From Chitinophagales bacterium (GTDB lineage: Bacteria; Bacteroidota; Bacteroidia; Chitinophagales; JADJOU01), in contig JAURJQ010000013.1 in NCBI GenBank assembly GCA_030832185.1, positions 1 to 64,000 on the forward strand: a stretch of 64,000 nucleotides of DNA, given 5' to 3'. A program made the translations under genes and the position numbers. Position 1 is the first letter of the stretch. Each line of letters starts with the position of its first letter. Under the pieces are notes generated by a model that saw only the letters and a program-made list of their open reading frames with translations, had not been told where the DNA came from and made no database searches. Shown in pieces: positions 7,394-15,932 of the stretch.

Positions 7394-9602
7394 GGCTTTG
7401 TTTTTGTTTCGCGAGATTTAAATAGTAAGATGCTTTTTTCGTATCTCCTAGTAGGTTATAGGTAGTTGCTAGATTTTGATAGCCAGCGGCATCGTTGGGT
7501 CTCAGAGCTATGACCTTTTCCAATAGTGGGATTGTTTTCTGCACTTGACCGCTCATACCATAGGCCACAGCTAGGTCTTCCATCCAATAGCCATTTTTAT
7601 CGTTGAGGCGTACGGCTTTTTCTAAAAATGGAATGCCGTCTAGAAGCCGATTCATATATCTAGAATAGCAGATTCCTATAGCAAAATTCGCTTTTGGGTC
7701 CTCTGGGTTTTGGGCGATAGCTTTCTGTGCGATAGCCAGTGCTTCTTGATAGTTCGATCCATTGATAGCTTCTATAGCTAGCTCCGCTAAGCTTCCAGAT
7801 TGTCCGCCAGTGAGTGCCATGGCTTCTTGAGTTCTACCCAGTTTTGCATAGATCTTCCCAAGAGTTTCACGTACTTCTCGATGATCTGCATTGACAGCCA
7901 ACGCTTGTCGAAGGTAGCGTTCTGCAGAGTCTTCTTCCTTCATATTAAAGTTTAAAATACCTATATTATAGAGTGCATCGAAATAGTTTTGTCTTAAGGT
8001 TAGGCAATGTTTATAAATCGGAATAGCTTTCTGAGCGTCTCTCGTTTTAGCATAAATGGCATTGCCATAGAGCAGCCATGCCTGACTATTTTCTGGATAT
8101 ATTTTTATTGAATGCTCCAAGACTTTAATACTAGAATCAATATAAAAACGAGCTAAGCTGCTATCTATTTTTAGCTGACTATTTGAGAGTTCCATTAAAG
8201 ATCCGCCATAAGCAGTGGCTACTTTAGCGCTATTATTGCTATTGTAAAAGTCCGCTCTAAACAACGCATCATTATCTTTCCAATCCAAATTGCGGGTATA
8301 GGTCTTATAGCTATAAAAGGAGAGAAGGATAAAGAGTGCAGAGCATAGCGCCCATTTATTTTTTGCTAACTTTAATAGAAGCCAAGCGACTAAAATAGCA
8401 AAACTAAGAGATGAGACGAAGACAAAACGCTCATTCATAATTATACCTACGGTAAATAGAACATTGGAAACAATAGAAAAGGTAAATAGAAAGAACAATA
8501 TCGAAAATATGATTTCATTTCGTTTTTTTAGATTTTTGATGAGCCAGTAGGTTAATACAATTAGCCCAAAGAGGATAGCTAAGACTACAGGGTCCGAAAG
8601 TTTTCTATACGGAATTTGGTTGAAATAATAATCATGTGAAAGAGTCCAAGGAAAAATGAGCAACTTTATATACTGATAAAATGAAAAAACAATCGTACCC
8701 CATTTTTCAGACGCAGTAGCCCGCACAAAAGGATTGTTGAGTATTTCCTCTGTATGGGCTGTAAGACTTGCTTTTGTGCTAATGGCTCGCAGGACGAGAT
8801 AAGCTGACGCAGCTAAGATGACAGAAGCATAAGGCTTCAGAAAATTAGCGTTGAAGATACTTTTATTTTTTACGAAGGCTACCAAAGGGAAAATAGCCAA
8901 AAATGTGATGGCATTTTCTTTGCTCAATAAAGCCAAAAGATATATTAAAAAAAGAAGTAAAAAATCTTGCCATCGATGCTTGAAAAACTGGAAAAAATAG
9001 ACGATGGCCATTAGCCCAAATAGAAAGCCGAATAGTTCATCTCTACCTTTTATATTGGCTACTACCTCTGTATGAATAGGATGCAGGGCATAGATGATGC
9101 TCGCTAGAAAGGCTATGCTTAAGAAGAGATTTTGGGTTGAATTTTCTTCTTTTTTTTTTGGATGAAATAGCCACACTAAAAAAATATAGATGAGAATGCA
9201 GAGCAAGGCATAAGTTAAGACGTTAAATAAATGTCCGATGAATGGATTTTTTCCAAAAAATTCCCATTCTATAGCGAAGACGACAAATGTTAGTGGTCTA
9301 TATCGTCCTCCAGAGATTAACTTACTGCCTCTCTCACCGAAAAATCCTTCAAAAGCATCGCTCGTCATAATTTTACCGATACTATCCACTCCAGCGGTTA
9401 CAAATTTATTTTCATATATGACCATCTGATCATCCAGAGCATAGTCATGCCATAGCGTATTGGCATATACTCCTACGGAAATGATAAATAAGCAAAGTAT
9501 AGGTAAGAGTTGCTTTTTCCACTCTATGGCTTCTGATTCCTGAGGAAATTCCATCGTCTGATTTGCTTTTATGGGGGCGGCTTTAGCTCTATTGGAAGAC
9601 AT
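7383..9602 (-). CDS. TMTC-like GT-C membrane protein with C-terminal TPR repeats
   Basis: A 739-residue protein. About 11 hydrophobic segments fill residues 30-440 and tetratricopeptide repeats follow from about 460 to the end. The first loop has an acidic pair (YALDDQM, residues 57-58), as in GT-C glycosyltransferases that use lipid-linked sugars. The segment IFPWTLSHDYYFNQIPY resembles the DUF1736 region of eukaryotic TMTC O-mannosyltransferases, which share this membrane-plus-TPR layout. A role in exported-protein glycosylation is therefore possible but inferred; donor and acceptor are unknown. The promoter match TAGATTTG lies at 9635-9642 (minus). It converges with and overlaps the DUF6029 gene by 11 bases. 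Confidence 0.75.
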   Translation of the reverse strand: MSSNRAKAAPIKANQTMEFPQESEAIEWKKQLLPILCLFIISVGVYANTLWHDYALDDQMVIYENKFVTAGVDSIGKIMTSDAFEGFFGERGSKLISGGRYRPLTFVVFAIEWEFFGKNPFIGHLFNVLTYALLCILIYIFLVWLFHPKKKEENSTQNLFLSIAFLASIIYALHPIHTEVVANIKGRDELFGFLFGLMAIVYFFQFFKHRWQDFLLLFLIYLLALLSKENAITFLAIFPLVAFVKNKSIFNANFLKPYASVILAASAYLVLRAISTKASLTAHTEEILNNPFVRATASEKWGTIVFSFYQYIKLLIFPWTLSHDYYFNQIPYRKLSDPVVLAILFGLIVLTYWLIKNLKKRNEIIFSILFFLFTFSIVSNVLFTVGIIMNERFVFVSSLSFAILVAWLLLKLAKNKWALCSALFILLSFYSYKTYTRNLDWKDNDALFRADFYNSNNSAKVATAYGGSLMELSNSQLKIDSSLARFYIDSSIKVLEHSIKIYPENSQAWLLYGNAIYAKTRDAQKAIPIYKHCLTLRQNYFDALYNIGILNFNMKEEDSAERYLRQALAVNADHREVRETLGKIYAKLGRTQEAMALTGGQSGSLAELAIEAINGSNYQEALAIAQKAIAQNPEDPKANFAIGICYSRYMNRLLDGIPFLEKAVRLNDKNGYWMEDLAVAYGMSGQVQKTIPLLEKVIALRPNDAAGYQNLATTYNLLGDTKKASYYLNLAKQKQSLRN

Positions 9603-9634
9603 ACTATTGATCTATCGTTGAATAATTTTTATCA

Positions 9635-9642
9635 CAAATCTA
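9635..9642 (-). promoter_or_regulatory. -7 promoter element for the TMTC-like gene
   Basis: Minus strand TAGATTTG, 32 bases before the start at 9602. Confidence 0.5.
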
Positions 9643-9898
9643 GGATATCTAGTATCAATAATGGAGTAAAAAAATTACGCTATTTCTCTAGAGAGCTATG
9701 TTGATCAATGAATTTAAGTTGCAAAAATTGGCTGAATGTAAGCGATGAGTAATTTATACTGAGCCATCGAATCCTAATATATTGATCTGAATTAGGTTTA
9801 ATGTATAAATATATGGTGATTTAACAGCAAAAATGTTAAAATGTGAAGCAAATTGAAATGTTTTTAAGTGCCTCATGGGAAATAAAAAATATTTAGCT

Positions 9899-9906
9899 TA
9901 TATTTG
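9899..9906 (+). promoter_or_regulatory. -7 promoter element for the SPOR protein gene
   Basis: TATATTTG, an exact TAnnTTTG match, ends 27 bases before the ATG at 9934. Confidence 0.55.
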
Positions 9907-9933
9907 TAATGTAAGGTTATAAATTGTTCTAGT

Positions 9934-11040
9934 ATGAAAAAAATGTTAGTAGTGATTTTACCACTATTATCTTTAATTTCTTGCCCACTAATAGCTCAAA
10001 ATAGAGAGTATCGTGAGGAAGAGGTAAGGAAATTATTGGATAAATATATAGAAAACCCCAGGCTTTATTTTGATAAAATTAAAGCGCTTAATGAGCGTGC
10101 TGAAAAGGCAAATGAAAATACACTAAAGGTTTCTGAGGAGTATTTATCCTTGCTAGATAAGAAGGATAGTTTAATAAAAATATACAAACAAAAGGCTGTG
10201 ATGGCTAGCAAAGTAGCTCCTACGCCAGCAGTGGGAACGGTCCTCAATGCAGGTTCTGCTGCTAAGCCTTCTCAGCAAACTGCCACTATGATGACCAAGG
10301 TCAAAGGAAAGACAGAGTATACGCCCTATAGAGTTCAGTTGGCTGCCTATTTTAGAGAGGATTTTGAAAAATTCTTCGGCGATTTTAATAAGACATTGGG
10401 TATTCAGAAATTGAATAACAGAAATGTAATTGAAGTTCAAGGATTTAAGGATGAGGCTGAAGCATCAGAGTTTTCACAAAAAATTAAACAGTTAGGTTTT
10501 CCCCAAGCTTTTGTGACTAAATACGATGAGAATGGTGAGAGACAAGAAGGTTTTGCTTCTAAAGAGGATACTAAATTGTTCTCGGGAGGAGCTACGACGA
10601 GTGCCACTTCATCAAAGCCTTTGAAAATAAGTAAATCGATTCAATATCCAGATTATATACCAGTGGGATATAAAGAGTATATGAATAATAAAGGCAATCC
10701 TCCAGTTATTGCAAAAGCGCCTGTAGGTCCTAATTCTAGTGCATATTCTGCTGCATCTTCTGCAATGCCAATGGCTAAAGACGCGCAGCCTATGAAACTG
10801 AGAGCGCCAACTATCCGACAAGATGCGACTCTCTCTTCTAATCCTCCACCACCCCCGGTCCCTGCTGTGAGACCAAGAGCCTATAACAGTGTTGCTCCAA
10901 TACCTAATGCTGCAGAAAGTGCAGCTAAACCAGTTAGCTCTCCTCCGGTTCCTAAGCCCGGCGAAACCCCACCTCCTGTTAATAAAAATACAAGAGATGA
11001 CCAATTAAATACTACTTTTGATCAGCTATTCAAGAGATAG
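9934..11040 (+). CDS. SPOR-domain protein with coiled coil and proline-rich tail
   Basis: A 368-residue exported protein. The signal peptide (1-22) is followed by a charged, helical, probably coiled-coil region (about 25-95). A SPOR domain covers about 125-200 (YRVQLAAYF ... NRNVIEVQGFKDEAEASEFS ... GFPQAFVTKYDENGER). The tail from about 255 is rich in Pro, Ala and Ser. SPOR domains bind denuded peptidoglycan glycans, often at the septum, so a wall-associated role is likely. The tail may span the periplasm, by inference. Its stop overlaps the convergent gltX gene by 19 bases. Confidence 0.82.
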   Translation: MKKMLVVILPLLSLISCPLIAQNREYREEEVRKLLDKYIENPRLYFDKIKALNERAEKANENTLKVSEEYLSLLDKKDSLIKIYKQKAVMASKVAPTPAVGTVLNAGSAAKPSQQTATMMTKVKGKTEYTPYRVQLAAYFREDFEKFFGDFNKTLGIQKLNNRNVIEVQGFKDEAEASEFSQKIKQLGFPQAFVTKYDENGERQEGFASKEDTKLFSGGATTSATSSKPLKISKSIQYPDYIPVGYKEYMNNKGNPPVIAKAPVGPNSSAYSAASSAMPMAKDAQPMKLRAPTIRQDATLSSNPPPPPVPAVRPRAYNSVAPIPNAAESAAKPVSSPPVPKPGETPPPVNKNTRDDQLNTTFDQLFKR

Positions 11041-12545
11041 TTCAATTTTTTAATTCTTTCCATACTTTTATCTTTTCCTAATAAAAGTATGGTTTCAAAA
11101 ATAGATGGTCCTTTCATGGTGCCAGTTAAAAGAATTCTTAAAACGGGCAATATATTACCCATCCCTAGTTGATGCTGCTCTATTAATTTTTTAGTTTCTA
11201 TTTCTATTTCATTAGCCGATACTAAACTATTGCTAGCTAGCAGTTCATTAAAGTTCAGCATAAAATTCTCAGCTTCGGGCTTCCATTTTTTCTTCAATGT
11301 ATCCAAATCATACTGCTCAATATCGCTGTATAAATAGCTGCCGACTTTAACCAATTCATACTTAAAGTCTATTCGATCTCTAAAAAGCTCTACATACTTT
11401 GAGATGAAATGTTTGTCCAGATTTGAATGGAGCTTTGTCAGCTCATCATAGCATGCATGAACTAATTCTTCATTTGAAAGATGTCTCACATACTGCTGAT
11501 TAAACCAAACCGCTTTCTCAAAATTAAATTTTGCGCCTGCTTTATGCACGCGTTCTAACGAAAAATGGTCGATTAAGGCCTTCATATCAAAGAGTTCTCT
11601 CTCCGTACCATCATTCCAACCCAGCATAGCTATAAAGTTGACAAAGGCATCACGTTCAAAGCCTTTTTCTCTAAATCCTTCTGTGATTTCTCCCGTATCA
11701 GGGTTTTTAAATTGGGTACAGAATACCGGAAATCCAAGTCTGTCACCATCCCGTTTACTCAGTTTTCCCTTGCCATCAGGCTTGAGGAATAGAGGTAAAT
11801 GAGCAAAGACAGGAGCTTTCCAATCAAAGGCTTTGTAAAGGAGAATATGATGTGGTGTAGAGGCTAACCATTCCTCCCCTCTTATGACGTGCGATATTTC
11901 CATGAGGTGGTCATCTACTACATTGGCTAAATGATAAGTAGGCATGCCATCGGACTTTAAAAGAACACGATCATCTAGCTGACTACTATCAAATCGGACA
12001 TCATCTCTTATCATATCATGAAAACTCACATGGTCACTAGGGTCTACTTTGAGGCGAATGACATAAGGTGTTTTATCTTCTTTGAGTCTTGCTATATCTT
12101 TCTCTGATAATGTCAATGAATTTTTCATCTGACTTCGCGTGCTATAATTGTAGGCAGCAGAAATTCCTTTATTATCGGCAGCTGATTTTTCTCTCCATGC
12201 TTTGATGTCTTCTTCTGAATCAAACGCTAAATAGGCCTTGCCATTATTAAGGAGTTGTTCTGCGTATTGTAGATATATGGATTTTCTCTCAGACTGCCTA
12301 TAGGGCGCATGGGGGCCTCCTTGCGTTATACCTTCGTCTGGAATGATACCACACCAGTTGAGCGATTCATTGATGACATCTTCAGAGCCTTTTACTGTTC
12401 TGGCCGTATCTGTATCTTCTATACGCAATAGAAAATCTCCTCCATGTTTTTTAGCAAAAAGATAAGAATACAAGGCAGTGCGGACGCCACCTATATGGAG
12501 CGGCCCTGTCGGAGAAGGAGCAAAACGAGTTCTAACGCGGGTCAT
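11022..12545 (-). CDS. gltX: Glutamate--tRNA ligase
   Basis: GltX charges tRNA-Glu with glutamate in the cytoplasm. The 507-residue length fits the Bacteroidota form. The class I signature is visible as PSPTGPLHIGG (HIGG at residues 17-20) and KLSKR at 261-265. The glutamate-recognition RIEDTD is at 41-46 and the HVIRGEEWLASTPHH block is near 219-233. It has its own promoter match (12565-12572, minus) and appears to be a single-gene unit. Confidence 0.97.
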   Translation of the reverse strand: MTRVRTRFAPSPTGPLHIGGVRTALYSYLFAKKHGGDFLLRIEDTDTARTVKGSEDVINESLNWCGIIPDEGITQGGPHAPYRQSERKSIYLQYAEQLLNNGKAYLAFDSEEDIKAWREKSAADNKGISAAYNYSTRSQMKNSLTLSEKDIARLKEDKTPYVIRLKVDPSDHVSFHDMIRDDVRFDSSQLDDRVLLKSDGMPTYHLANVVDDHLMEISHVIRGEEWLASTPHHILLYKAFDWKAPVFAHLPLFLKPDGKGKLSKRDGDRLGFPVFCTQFKNPDTGEITEGFREKGFERDAFVNFIAMLGWNDGTERELFDMKALIDHFSLERVHKAGAKFNFEKAVWFNQQYVRHLSNEELVHACYDELTKLHSNLDKHFISKYVELFRDRIDFKYELVKVGSYLYSDIEQYDLDTLKKKWKPEAENFMLNFNELLASNSLVSANEIEIETKKLIEQHQLGMGNILPVLRILLTGTMKGPSIFETILLLGKDKSMERIKKLNYLLNS

Positions 12546-12914
12546 GAGTTTCTAATTAAAAATCCAAAAATAACGAATACCAATTATATATTATCCTATA
12601 TTGTTTAAAAAGTTTATTGTATATATTAAGTATAAAAAAAGAGGCTGTCATCTTTGGCATTTTCTGAGATTGAAGATTTGAATAGAAAAATTATACAATT
12701 TATGAAGTAAAGAAGCATTCAGTATAGGTATAAAAACTGAATTTTTTAGTAACCGTTTGATTATCCATTTCTAAATGGACTATGAGAAAAACCAACAGCA
12801 GCCAAAAACTAGAAAATATAGCTTCAAATAGAAGAAAATCCCTAGTTTTATCCGAAAATAGGCCTTTTTTTAGGCCCTTGTTTTATAGCAAAATCTATTT
12901 TTAAATAAAGAAAA
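12546..12914. other. Divergent intergenic region with no supported gene
   Basis: About 370 AT-rich bases. They include the gltX promoter match (12565-12572), an inverted pair AAAACTAG/CTAGTTTT (about 12806-12876), and a short GGCC-T-run-GGCC motif near 12863. A 40-codon plus-strand frame (12782-12904) exists but has no promoter or family support. Confidence 0.5.
12565..12572 (-). promoter_or_regulatory. -7 promoter element for gltX
   Basis: Minus strand TATTTTTG, 19 bases before the gltX ATG. Confidence 0.5.
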
Positions 12915-13289
12915 TTGAAAAAAGATATTTATATCCCTACCCCGTCAGGGTTTCATCTTGCTATTCTACCATTAGAGGAGAACTGCTGGGATTTGTACCT
13001 GATTAATCGCAATGAACACTCCTTGCAAAATATACTAGTGGTCACTGAGGCACAGAGCGAAGAGAAACTATCCTCGAAACTGCGGTATTTTCTCGAATCG
13101 ATCCCCCCAGTTTCATATATTAAATTTGAAACGGTTTATGGTGAAGTGGCTCATCTCGAAAACTTTATCACCGTGACCTATTATGTTGGCCTAGATATTT
13201 ATGAGAAAAATTTTAGTTTTCAGGCTAGTCAGTTAGAGGGCAGTCGTCCAATTCCCTTTCTAGATGTCGAGGGTTTCCTTCTAGATTAA
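12915..13289 (+). CDS. Conserved Bacteroidota protein of unknown function (TTG start)
   Basis: A 124-residue cytoplasmic protein with no signal peptide or membrane segment. It resembles a small Bacteroidota family often mislabelled as phenylalanyl-tRNA synthetase alpha subunit; the MKKDI opening, the DLYLIN block, the SRPIPFLDVEGFLLD ending and the length agree. There is no sequence sign of tRNA-synthetase motifs. The start is TTG: the frame has a stop at 12906-12908 and the protein has no internal methionine. The next gene follows after 2 bases, so they are probably co-transcribed. Confidence 0.75.
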   Translation: MKKDIYIPTPSGFHLAILPLEENCWDLYLINRNEHSLQNILVVTEAQSEEKLSSKLRYFLESIPPVSYIKFETVYGEVAHLENFITVTYYVGLDIYEKNFSFQASQLEGSRPIPFLDVEGFLLD

Positions 13290-13291
13290 TT

Positions 13292-14059
13292 ATGCCTAGT
13301 ATATTGAAAAATCGACTAGATCGTGCATACGAATTCTATGCTCAGTCTAGCTTTATAGAGAATGACCCCATAGCTATACCTCATAGTTTCTCCCAAATCC
13401 AAGATATAGAAATAGCTGGTTTTTTTGCGGCTATATTTTCGTGGGGACGAAGAGACATCATACTATCCAAATCGAAAGAACTCATGGATATTATGAACCA
13501 TCAACCTTTTGAGTTTGTCGCTAATTATTCAAGTAATGATCGAAAGAAAATAAACCATTTCAAGCATCGTACGTTCAATGCCTCTGATTTAGATTTTTAC
13601 ATCCGAGCCTTTCAGCAGCATTATAAGAAACACAAGAGCCTAGAGATAGCATTTCTTCCTGAAATTCCGACTAAGGAAAAAACAATAGAAGCTAACTTAG
13701 TATATTTTTATAATTATTTATCTGGGCTCGTATCTCACGAAAAGCGCAATCTCAAACATATATCTACCCCGGCAAGCGGAGCAGCCTGCAAACGCCTCTG
13801 TATGTATCTGAGATGGATGGTACGAAAGGATGAGGTAGACATGGGCTGGTGGAAGACCATACGTCCTAGTCAGCTTATCATGCCACTGGACGTGCATGTG
13901 ATAAGACTGGCTATAGAGCTAGGCTTGATAGAAGAGAACGACAAACCATCCTGGAAAACAGCTTTGAAATTAACAGAAAAACTCAGAAAACTCGAACCAA
14001 AAGATCCCGTAAAATATGATTTGGCTATATTTAGTTTAGGGGTGGATAAGAAATCTTAA
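13292..14059 (+). CDS. TIGR02757 family protein
   Basis: A 255-residue cytoplasmic protein of the TIGR02757/DUF2400 family, almost the full family length. Typical stretches are ENDPIAIPHSF, GFFAAIFSWGRRD, KRLCMYLRWMVRKDEVDMGWW and PLDVHVIRLAIELGL, with the ending AIFSLGV. Members have a helix-hairpin-helix look reminiscent of DNA glycosylases, but I know of no proven activity. It follows the previous gene by 2 bases and ends exactly where the histidine kinase gene ends on the other strand (stops abut at 14059/14060). Confidence 0.88.
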   Translation: MPSILKNRLDRAYEFYAQSSFIENDPIAIPHSFSQIQDIEIAGFFAAIFSWGRRDIILSKSKELMDIMNHQPFEFVANYSSNDRKKINHFKHRTFNASDLDFYIRAFQQHYKKHKSLEIAFLPEIPTKEKTIEANLVYFYNYLSGLVSHEKRNLKHISTPASGAACKRLCMYLRWMVRKDEVDMGWWKTIRPSQLIMPLDVHVIRLAIELGLIEENDKPSWKTALKLTEKLRKLEPKDPVKYDLAIFSLGVDKKS

Positions 14060-15091
14060 TTACCCCTTCTTCAATCCAAATCTAAATCTCGTACCTTTAT
14101 TTACCTGACTATCTGCCTGAATGGTATAGCCATGGGTTTCAATGATTCTTTTGACAATACTGAGGCCTAGACCAGACCCTCCTTTGGCGCGGCTTCTATT
14201 CGGATCTACACGGTAAAAGCGCTCGAATATTCTAGTCAAGTGTTCTGGGGCGATACCATGTCCATTATCTGACACTTCGATCATGACGGTATGTTCTAAA
14301 TCGAAAAATCGAACGGCTATTTTTGTCTCTTCAGGACAATAGAAAATAGCGTTTTCTATCAGATTATACAATACTTGATATATTTTTTGTCTGTCGGCCA
14401 CTACTTGGTAGGAAATATGTTTGAGGTCACGGACTTCTACCTTAGTCCCTTTAGCTTTGGCCATATCGTCCAAAGCTTCAATAACTTCTAGTAGCAATTC
14501 ATAAATATGAAATCGCTCTAAATTAAGTTGAAGTTCATTGCTCTCGGCCTGAGTGATGAGGGTCAAGTCTTGTACTATATCGATTAATCTATCTGAGTTG
14601 TTCGCTATTTTTTGAAGATACTTAACTTCGGCTGGCTTTCCGCTCTGTGCCTCGTCCATCAATATTTCAACAAAGCCTTGTATGGAAGTGAGAGGCGTTT
14701 TCAGTTCGTGAGATACATTCCCAATAAATTCACGTCTAAATTTTTCATTCTCTTTGAGTGCCTCTATTTCTATGGTTTTTTCATCTCTAAATAGTTGAAC
14801 CTGTTCCCTCAGATTTTCAAACAATTCGGGATCTTTGAGGGAGGGCTTTTCCATTTTTTTCCCCATACCACCGATAGTGCGATAAAGAATTTTTACTTTT
14901 CGTAGTATGAAATATTCTATTAGGACAATAATAAGAAAATAGATGAGAAGCGAAGCTAATAATGGAATAACAAATAAATACGGAGGGAACACCCCAACAG
15001 TATAGTGTATGACCACCATGGCAGTCCATTGACCAAATAGTATAGTCAGAGAAATGATTAAAGCGATCTTTCCTTGTGTGAGTCCATTCAA
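14060..15091 (-). CDS. PhoR-like membrane sensor histidine kinase
   Basis: A 343-residue kinase with two membrane segments (about 9-30 and 37-62) and only a very short periplasmic loop, so it may sense the membrane or a partner rather than a soluble ligand. HisKA has the phospho-acceptor His128 in VSHELKTP. The ATPase domain shows the N box (NLIENAIFYC), G1 (DNGHGIAPE) and G2 (GGSGLGLSIVKRI). The start is TTG, overlapping the response-regulator stop as TTGA; an ATG 4 bases further on is out of frame. The ATPase, HisKA and gene order match PhoR-type kinases; no phosphate genes are nearby, so the signal is unknown. Confidence 0.9.
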   Translation of the reverse strand: MNGLTQGKIALIISLTILFGQWTAMVVIHYTVGVFPPYLFVIPLLASLLIYFLIIVLIEYFILRKVKILYRTIGGMGKKMEKPSLKDPELFENLREQVQLFRDEKTIEIEALKENEKFRREFIGNVSHELKTPLTSIQGFVEILMDEAQSGKPAEVKYLQKIANNSDRLIDIVQDLTLITQAESNELQLNLERFHIYELLLEVIEALDDMAKAKGTKVEVRDLKHISYQVVADRQKIYQVLYNLIENAIFYCPEETKIAVRFFDLEHTVMIEVSDNGHGIAPEHLTRIFERFYRVDPNRSRAKGGSGLGLSIVKRIIETHGYTIQADSQVNKGTRFRFGLKKG

Positions 15092-15777
15092 AACGCCACA
15101 AATTTATAGCCTATTCCTTTTATTGTTTTAAAATAATCGTCGCCAATTTTTTCTCTAATTTTTCGGATATGGACATCGATGGTTCTATCGCCAATATAAA
15201 TGTCTTTTCCCCATACAGTTTCTAGAATTTCTTCTCTGCGGAAAACCTGTTCTGGCTGAGACATGAGAAGGTATAGCAGTTCAAACTCCTTTTTAGGCAA
15301 TGCAATCTCCTTGTCCTGGAGGTGTACGATAAATTTGGTTCGGTCTATTTTTATATGCTTATATTCTATAATAGCTGGTTTAGCAAGTTCTAGGCTTTTC
15401 ATTTGCCTGAGTTGGGATTTGATTTTTGAGATCAGAAGGTTAGACTTGATAGGCTTCACTAGGTAGTCATCCGCGCCTAAATCTAGCCCTTCTATCTGAC
15501 TCTCTACATCTGAAATAGCTGAAAGCATGACGATTTTCGTCTTTCGAAGTTCATCTATTTTTTTGATTTCCGAGCAGGCTTTGACTCCGTCCATGACAGG
15601 CATCATTTTATCGAGGATAATCAAGTTTGGTTTATGCCTAATGGCCAAATCAATAGCTTCTTGACCATTTTTTCCAGTTATTACCTTGGCCCCAGCCTTA
15701 GTTAGAACGTGCTCTAAAAATTCTCGAATATCTTCCTCGTCATCTACAAGTAATATTTTAGCTCCTGCAAGTTCCAT
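15088..15777 (-). CDS. OmpR/PhoB-family response regulator
   Basis: A 229-residue regulator. The receiver domain (residues 5-120) has acidic Asp12 and Asp13, phospho-acceptor Asp56 in LIILDKMMP and Lys108 in YLVKPI. The C-terminal winged helix (about 130-229) contains LPKKEFELLYLLMSQPEQVF and the DVHIRKIREKIG recognition segment. It overlaps the kinase gene by 4 bases, so the kinase is its near-certain partner. TACATTTG at 15797-15804 (minus) is the likely operon promoter. Target genes are unknown. Confidence 0.93.
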   Translation of the reverse strand: MELAGAKILLVDDEEDIREFLEHVLTKAGAKVITGKNGQEAIDLAIRHKPNLIILDKMMPVMDGVKACSEIKKIDELRKTKIVMLSAISDVESQIEGLDLGADDYLVKPIKSNLLISKIKSQLRQMKSLELAKPAIIEYKHIKIDRTKFIVHLQDKEIALPKKEFELLYLLMSQPEQVFRREEILETVWGKDIYIGDRTIDVHIRKIREKIGDDYFKTIKGIGYKFVAF

Positions 15778-15796
15778 TTTTTTCGATTTAATGCTA

Positions 15797-15804
15797 CAAA
15801 TGTA
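15797..15804 (-). promoter_or_regulatory. -7 promoter element for the two-component operon
   Basis: Minus strand TACATTTG, 19 bases before the response regulator ATG. Confidence 0.5.
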
Positions 15805-15932
15805 AATAAAAGATAAAGGGAAGGCAAAGCATAGGGCTATAATTTACAATAAGATAATATGGTATGGAGTTTAAAATATAGAGATAAAAGTTTAATGCTA
15901 GGAAATCTAACGTTCAACTTTTGAGCTGGCCT

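Larger units (their letters stand above)
9603..9933. other. Divergent intergenic region
   Basis: About 330 AT-rich bases between two divergent genes. It holds the two promoter matches listed separately (9635-9642 minus, 9899-9906 plus). I see no ORF, RNA gene or clear repeat. Confidence 0.6.

Noticed and set aside
10612-11004. 130-codon minus-strand frame antisense to the SPOR protein
   Set aside because: Trp/Arg/Cys-rich product typical of antisense translation of a Pro/Ala/Ser-rich gene.
12782-12904. 40-codon plus-strand frame in the gltX upstream gap
   Set aside because: ATG-to-TAA frame exists, but there is no TAnnTTTG element, no recognisable family, and it runs through an inverted repeat and a T-run; likely chance.
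14817-15101. 94-codon minus-strand frame overlapping the histidine kinase start
   Set aside because: It contains an ATG close to the kinase start but its product is a frame-shifted shadow; the kinase frame starting TTG has the membrane helices and HisKA domain.
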